A DNA stretch of 64,000 nucleotides from Pelodera strongyloides (Eukaryota > Nematoda > Chromadorea > Rhabditida > Rhabditidae): the NCBI GenBank assembly GCA_036852015.1, contig JAANDG010000008.1, forward strand, positions 496,001 through 560,000, given 5' to 3'. A model generated the notes under the pieces. It saw only the letters and a program-made list of their open reading frames with translations, did no database searches and had not been told where the DNA came from. This document shows, piece after piece, positions 59,101 to 64,000 of this stretch (the stretch's first letter is position 1; every line of letters begins with the position of its first letter). Both the position numbers and the translations under genes were made by a program.

Positions 59101-62100
59101 AAGAGGCATAAATCAAATCAGCACAAAAAGAGGAATAGGTAGCAAACAAAAAGGATGCCCACCTCAAAAGACCTGGCAAAAGCCTGCCAGAAGAACTGTT
59201 CCTTTCCGGAGATGTTCTTTCCGACCTCTCTCAGATGCTTGGACAATTCCATCTCAATCGCACCACCGCCTGGAAAAAAAATGAAAATAAGCAACCAAGT
59301 TAAATTGTGTGTCTTAGTCTTCCTTCTTCCTTCTTCCTGATCAGAATTAGGTACAGGGTCTGACGCCCTTTTCCAATTTCCAGCATACCACAACCACAAC
59401 TTCCAACTTAGGTGCCCTCTTTCTTCAGTGAGTACTGTTCGTATACCCATACTTACTTCAAACCAAATGAGTGCGCAATATAACATAACACTACTCACCA
59501 CAAGCTCCTCGTTTACATCGAGAACCAGTGCTGGTAAAATGTTGATTTCATATTTCGCTTTACTAACCTACCCTACTGGAAATTAGTCTCCAACCCATAG
59601 CTCTTAAAGCGAAATACCGGCCGGGTTTTGAAACACATCGAGTAGACTAGCATTCTTATGCAGCTTACGCATATGAACATAAATTAGCAAAAAAAAATCG
59701 AGCTAAATTCGAGCGAATTAGCATAGATACGTATATACGTAAGAATTCAGTTGTCCACGATGTGTTTCAAAAACCGGCCGGTGTTTCGCTTTAAACGCTT
59801 ACCAGCGACAACAGAGTCATTCTTCTTTGTCCTTCTCACAATCATGATCGCATCGTGCAGAGATCTCTCCGTTTCGGCGATGAACTGCTCGGCGCCTCCT
59901 CTGAGCAAAAGGGTGCAGGCCTGAGCCTTTCTACAACCCTCGAAGAAGTTGTACCTAAATATATAACACAGATACAGCGGGCACCAATGCTGCCTATGCA
60001 AGAGATACTACGTCCACCTGTGTTTGTCACACGTCCCGACGAAAGCTAAATAGGATTTGCACTTCCCGACAAAAATTAGAAACGTTATGCGTTATGCACT
60101 TTACATACGACTTCTTTAGAGATGTATGCTCAAAAGCGTTTTTCTTAACATCAAAAACGTGGTCGTGTATTCATTTCAAGATCCAAAATAAAAATAAGGT
60201 TGCCCGATTTTCTCGAAATCGGATAGTGGCTTAATACTTATGATTGAAAGTCATGCGGAGTCTGATGTTTCAAACATTAGTATTAACCACCAGTTGCGCT
60301 GCTCGTATAGTAGATTTGTCGTTGATTGCGGTACACACACAAACTAGGAAGGGCGTGTAGGGGCACTCTAGAGGGGTGAAAAAAAACCATACATAGTCTC
60401 AATTGCCCCTCGTCACTACTTATATACCAACCATCTCAACAACCCAAGTATCGCCACACACACAGGCAAACTACGAAGTTAAAAATGTAAAACGCAAAAA
60501 AAAATACACTCCCCACCTCTCAGATCCGACCTGTTGCTCATAGAAGGTCTCGCAGTGTCCGAGTAGTGAATCCTCAATCTGTGAGACTGTTGTGAGCACA
60601 GAACCTCCACACGCAGCCAGCAGACGGTCGAGGTCTTCCTGGGGGATACGGCCAGCGCAGAACATATCTCTGGAATCAAATTTTATAACAAATTGAAAAT
60701 TTTCATCTCAGAGTTAACCTAACCAAATTTTACAACAAATTTAAAATTTTCATCAGAGTATGACCTAACCAAATGGTATAACAAATTTATGATTTTCATC
60801 GCAGAGTCTAACCTGGCACACACACTGATGATCACTTTTCTTTCATATCGTATAAAAAAAACACACATGTCTTGCGGTGTATGTTTTAACGGGTTTTTTT
60901 TCATTGAAGGAAGGTGCGTCAACATTTCTATAGCACATGTAAGGTTGGGTACGTTTGAGACAGGGACCACCACAGGCGTGGCTATAAATCCAAATCCCCA
61001 GAGGATATTTCACATTTATATTTTCAGTGAACCGCATCCTTGATTCATTATATTTACTGCACTAATGGTAAGCTAAACAGATCAACTAGAGACGCAAGAG
61101 ATCTATGACGGACGTAACGTACCCGTGTACTAAAGCCGCTAGCGGTATAACACCCGTATTTTGAAACGACTGTATTCATATGTATTTATGGGGTGGGGCC
61201 GAATCGCCGAATAGAAGTCGATTTTTAAGATCATACTCATTTGCAGATAATGCATTTACTTCAGCATACTTTTCAAAAACTGGCATTTATACCGCTTTAA
61301 TAATGAAGAAGACGCCTCACCTATCGGCAAACCACTGGGTGGCCACATCACCAATTGGCAGTTTGCTGAGAACGATGGTGGCTCCGCTGTCGTGAATCTT
61401 CTGGAGCTTATCGTAGAGAATGTTCCACTCAGCATCAATCACCTGCATAAATATATCTACATTAAAACGCTCACATACCTAGGATAAAAAAAAGCGCTAA
61501 CAAAGGACATATACATACTGAACTGAAGGAAAAAATCTGTTATTACAGAAAGAAGTTCTTGAATTCATATAGAAAGCCTAGTACAACAATAGTAGAGCCC
61601 CATATCGCATAAGGCGCGTTCGAGATGGGCGGAAAACGGAAAAACGTGTCTGTGTCTCCCATTTTACACACTCTATACACGGAAAGTAGCATGTTTTCCG
61701 CTTTTCCGCCCATCTCGAACGCGCCTATAAATAAACAAAAACCGCCAAACCGGTTTCATATAAAATCACCCACATCCTGGAAATCCTGAACATTCTGGAT
61801 TCTCATCTCGGCGTTTTCCTTCTCGGCCTTCAGCTCGAGCTCAATGTTGAGTAGGGCAACCTTCGGGTCCTTGTAGTGCTTGGGCTGCATTTCGAAGCCG
61901 GCATACGAGAATGCCTTTTGGAAAGCGACTCCCTTTACCAAGCGAGACTCCTGAATAAGAACAGATTCCCATAAATTATAAGTGTACTATTGTCAAAACA
62001 AAAACTACCGCATTTCGCATTTATTAACATGGGGGACCGGAATATACTTAAAATTAAGTGTGACTTCAACACTCGGCGAAAATTCTTTGAAAGGGTTTTG

Positions 62101-62890
62101 CAAAAAAAAATGCGGCCAAAAAAAAACACTAGAGAAAATTGTTAATGCCCTCCAATAGCAAGAAAAACATAAATGACATAAACGGCTTCCGGCTTCCAGA
62201 GAAGGATGTAGCTTAATAACACATCAACACATAAAAGCAAAAAGGAAATTGAAAAACTTACGTTCAGGTTTCCGCCGCTCACTTTCTTGATTCCGATCAT
62301 TTTCAGTGGAAGGTCATCGTCAAGTGTATTCACCGCGTCAACGACCATCTCGGCAAAGTGCTGGCGCTCGTGAGCAACCTGATTATGAATAAACTTCGAC
62401 TTGTACCATTTGTAACAAATATGACCCTATTCATCGTAGCTACTATGGAAAGCAACGCCAGAAAAAAGAAAAGTGCTGACGCTCATGCGCAACCTCAGGA
62501 AACCTGAAACAAATTACTGTTTTAATCATTTTAATTTAATGGTATCACGCATTAGATATTTAACGGTTCGACTTGATGATAATCTACAATCCTGCGTTGT
62601 GCTATATGATAAATGACAGAATCAATTACGCTCGGTTCGATACGGCTGGATTCGGAATATATTAGCTTGGTATTCCGGTTAGTTAAAAACTCGCTCGGGT
62701 ATTTTAGTTAACAGTTTTTATGTGCTATCTGTGTAAAAGTAAGCAGAGCAAAAAAAAAGAAGAGCTAATGTAATAAATAAAAATGTACCAGTTTGCTGGA
62801 CAACGTCGTCGCAGCGCATTTCACAAGCATGTCACGCTGTTCCTCGGCACCCTTCACCTTGATCGCCAACTCGTTCAGGTGCTTCACTGC
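56187..62890 (-). CDS. cct-7: T-complex chaperonin subunit eta (CCT-7), 5' part outside window
   Basis: Ten exons in the window: 62789-62890, 62262-62378, 61774-61950, 61321-61442, 60517-60669, 59803-59954, 59163-59269, 58631-58712, 58212-58300, 56187-56303. They join in frame to 405 codons plus stop, of about 540 expected. The N-terminal equatorial part, with the GDGTT nucleotide motif, must lie beyond 64000. Visible family marks are [40 protein letters not shown] in the apical domain, [18 protein letters not shown], the equatorial [15 protein letters not shown], and [20 protein letters not shown] near the end. A Gly/Met-rich tail ([11 protein letters not shown]) ends the protein. CCT is the cytosolic ATP-driven chaperonin folding actin, tubulin and WD proteins. 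The eta subunit is indicated by the subunit-specific sequence and tail. Intron 9 before the last exon is nearly 1.9 kb. Confidence 0.96.
56803..56883. repeat. GA microsatellite in cct-7 intron
   Basis: GAGAGA tracts on the plus strand within the last cct-7 intron. Confidence 0.85.
57942..58134. mobile_element. Family-A palindrome in cct-7 intron
   Basis: TTAAAGCGAAATACAGGCCGG and CCGGCCGGAATTTCGCTTTAA. Confidence 0.8.
59604..59794. mobile_element. Family-A palindrome in cct-7 intron
   Basis: TTAAAGCGAAATACCGGCCGG and CCGGCCGGTGTTTCGCTTTAA; the right terminus is eight bases from the donor of the 59803-59954 exon. Confidence 0.8.
61141..61299. mobile_element. Family-B palindrome in cct-7 intron
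   Basis: TAGCGGTATAACACCCGTATTTTGAAACG and the inverted CAAAAACTGGCATTTATACCGCTTTAA; close to the exon at 61321. Confidence 0.55.
61612..61727. mobile_element. Foldback element in cct-7 intron
   Basis: AGGCGCGTTCGAGATGGGCGGAAAA and the inverted TTTTCCGCCCATCTCGAACGCGCCT. Confidence 0.75.
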
Positions 62891-62967
62891 CTGAAACAAA
62901 CAGTTAAGGCGAAATACCGGCCGGTTTTTGAAACGCATCGTGAATAACTGAATTGAATTATTACGTA

Positions 62968-63370
62968 CCAGCCGTTCGAAGAGCCCTACGGGCTCTTCTC
63001 CGACTGGAGGAATCGGCCTTCGGCCGATTGTTACCCTATTTAAAAGAATTTCTTCAAACGTAAAAAAAGATGTTCATTTACGTGTATGCGGAAACGTATA
63101 ATATAGTTGTGGACTTCATGCAAATTTGCTATTGCAATTGCTCTTCTATCTCCTATAAGATCCTCCTTCCATAAGCTAGCATAGCTCTATAGCTCAACCG
63201 GTAGAGCGTTGGGCTGTGAATCGAGAGGTTGTGCGATGATGTGGGTTCGAATCTCGCCAGCCACAAATATTTTGTATGCTCTTACGATCGAAGAATTTTC
63301 TTTATGAAGGGATTTCGTTGTGCACATAAAAACAAACCCGTGACAAACTCTTCTCCTTTATATAATAAGA
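62968..63370 (+). mobile_element. Nested insertion, probable tRNA-derived SINE
   Basis: It contains two tight hairpins (GAAGAGCCC/GGGCTCTTC and AATCGGCC/GGCCGATT), a tRNA-like segment at 63183-63266, and the tail CTCCTTTATATAATAAGAT. Similar tails occur at about 15333 and 41135. The combination of a Pol III promoter and a shared tail fits a SINE. Confidence 0.55.
63183..63266 (+). pseudogene. tRNA-like sequence inside the SINE candidate
   Basis: Box A is TAGCTCAACCGG and box B GGTTCGAATC; D and T stems pair, and the anticodon loop position reads GTG, but the acceptor ends do not pair. It is read as a Pol III promoter head, not a working tRNA-His. Confidence 0.6.
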
Positions 63371-63507
63371 TTTATGCTTGCTAACTTACTAGAATTTATC
63401 ACGATTTTTTATTCCAATTTACGTTCATTTGCATAAGCTCCATAATACGATGTTGTACTCGATGTGTTTCAAAACCTACTGGTATGGTATTTCGCTTTAA
63501 GGCGCTA

Positions 63508-63662
63508 AAGCAGTATTGTAGATTGTAGCTAGCTTGGGAAATTTGCATACGGTACGCATATCACGTGTATCATACGCAAATTGGGTGCCCTTACGGCACA
63601 CAATTTACATATGATACGTTGAGACACAGGTATCAATGATACATTTCGCAAACTAGGCTTTA
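63508..63662. mobile_element. Foldback element, family C
   Basis: Inner stem GGGTGCCCTTACGGCACACAA and outer arms CTAGCTTGGGAAATTTGC / GCAAACTAGG resemble 28864-28984. Confidence 0.45.
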
Positions 63663-64000
63663 AGACTACCTACAAAAAACATAGCAAGGACCTAGGGATA
63701 AATCCATGTGCATAAATGGAGATGTACTTTTCTTAGACTTTCCGCCGGAACTTAGTGTATCAATAATACGTTTCACGTAAATATATAAATTTGTCAAAGC
63801 CTCGAAGCCCATGCCCAGAAGACGCTAATTCTAATTCAACCCGGCGGTGTGGTGCGTGCACGATTTTGGTAGAGCCGTTAGCCGTTCAATATTGTGACGT
63901 TTGTAAATTACACTCATTTGGTGTTGTTAAATCCAAACGCATTAAAAATAAAACGTAAATGGTAAAGCAAATCCAATCAATACTGCCAAAAAAAACTAAA

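Larger units (their letters stand above)
62904..63500. mobile_element. Family-A palindrome split by an insertion
   Basis: The left arm (TTAAGGCGAAATACCGGCCGG to TTACGTA, 62904-62967) and right arm (TTTATGCT to TATTTCGCTTTAA, 63371-63500) match intact copies elsewhere, where TTACGTATTTATGCT is continuous. Confidence 0.85.
62891..64000. other. cct-7 intron continuing off the window
   Basis: No further cct-7 exon is visible up to 64000. The stretch holds a split family-A palindrome, a 403-base insertion and a family-C foldback element (63508-63662). Confidence 0.7.

Noticed and set aside
62960..63040. Bacterial-type terminator hairpins suggesting contamination
   Set aside because: The GC hairpins lie inside an insertion that splits a nematode palindrome and shares its tail with other sites in the window.

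Overview
This is nuclear DNA from a nematode, most likely a rhabditid such as Caenorhabditis or a near relative. The evidence is AT-rich introns ending in TTTCAG-like acceptors, splice acceptors a few bases before start codons (the pattern of spliced-leader trans-splicing), interstitial copies of the nematode telomere unit TTAGGC, and many palindromic TTAA-flanked short transposons. The species assignment is inference.

Six protein genes could be assembled by hand, all on the minus strand. Every exon junction keeps frame. Left to right they are: a secreted C-type lectin/CUB/CUB protein (2012-6397, 382 aa); the Hsp90 co-chaperone AHSA1/Aha1 (8399-13914, 342 aa); a large FERM protein of the FRMD6/Expanded family with two PPxY motifs in its tail (17053-27928, 1097 aa); a mitochondrial seryl-tRNA synthetase-like protein whose catalytic motif 2 looks degenerate (42373-50499, 416 aa); TFIID subunit TAF10 (51686-54906, 206 aa); and the 3' three quarters of chaperonin subunit CCT-7 (56187-62890, continuing past the window).

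The interval between about 28 and 42 kb holds no gene I can support. It is packed with GA/CT and CA microsatellites and short palindromic elements. One good tRNA-Leu(CAG) lies antisense in a lectin-gene intron, and two degenerate tRNA-like sequences lie elsewhere. About 19 copies of one palindromic element (ends resembling GCGAAATACCGGCCGG) and about ten of a related family sit in introns and spacers. One of them is split by a 403-bp insertion carrying a tRNA-like promoter.

The genes do not form one pathway. AHSA1 and CCT-7 are both protein-folding factors. The cct-7, taf-10 and SerRS-like genes run head to tail with gaps of about 1.2 kb. The most interesting leads are the SerRS-like protein with an apparently dead active site, the PPxY-bearing FERM protein with an expanded pentapeptide repeat, and several local duplications that copy exon ends or splice sites.
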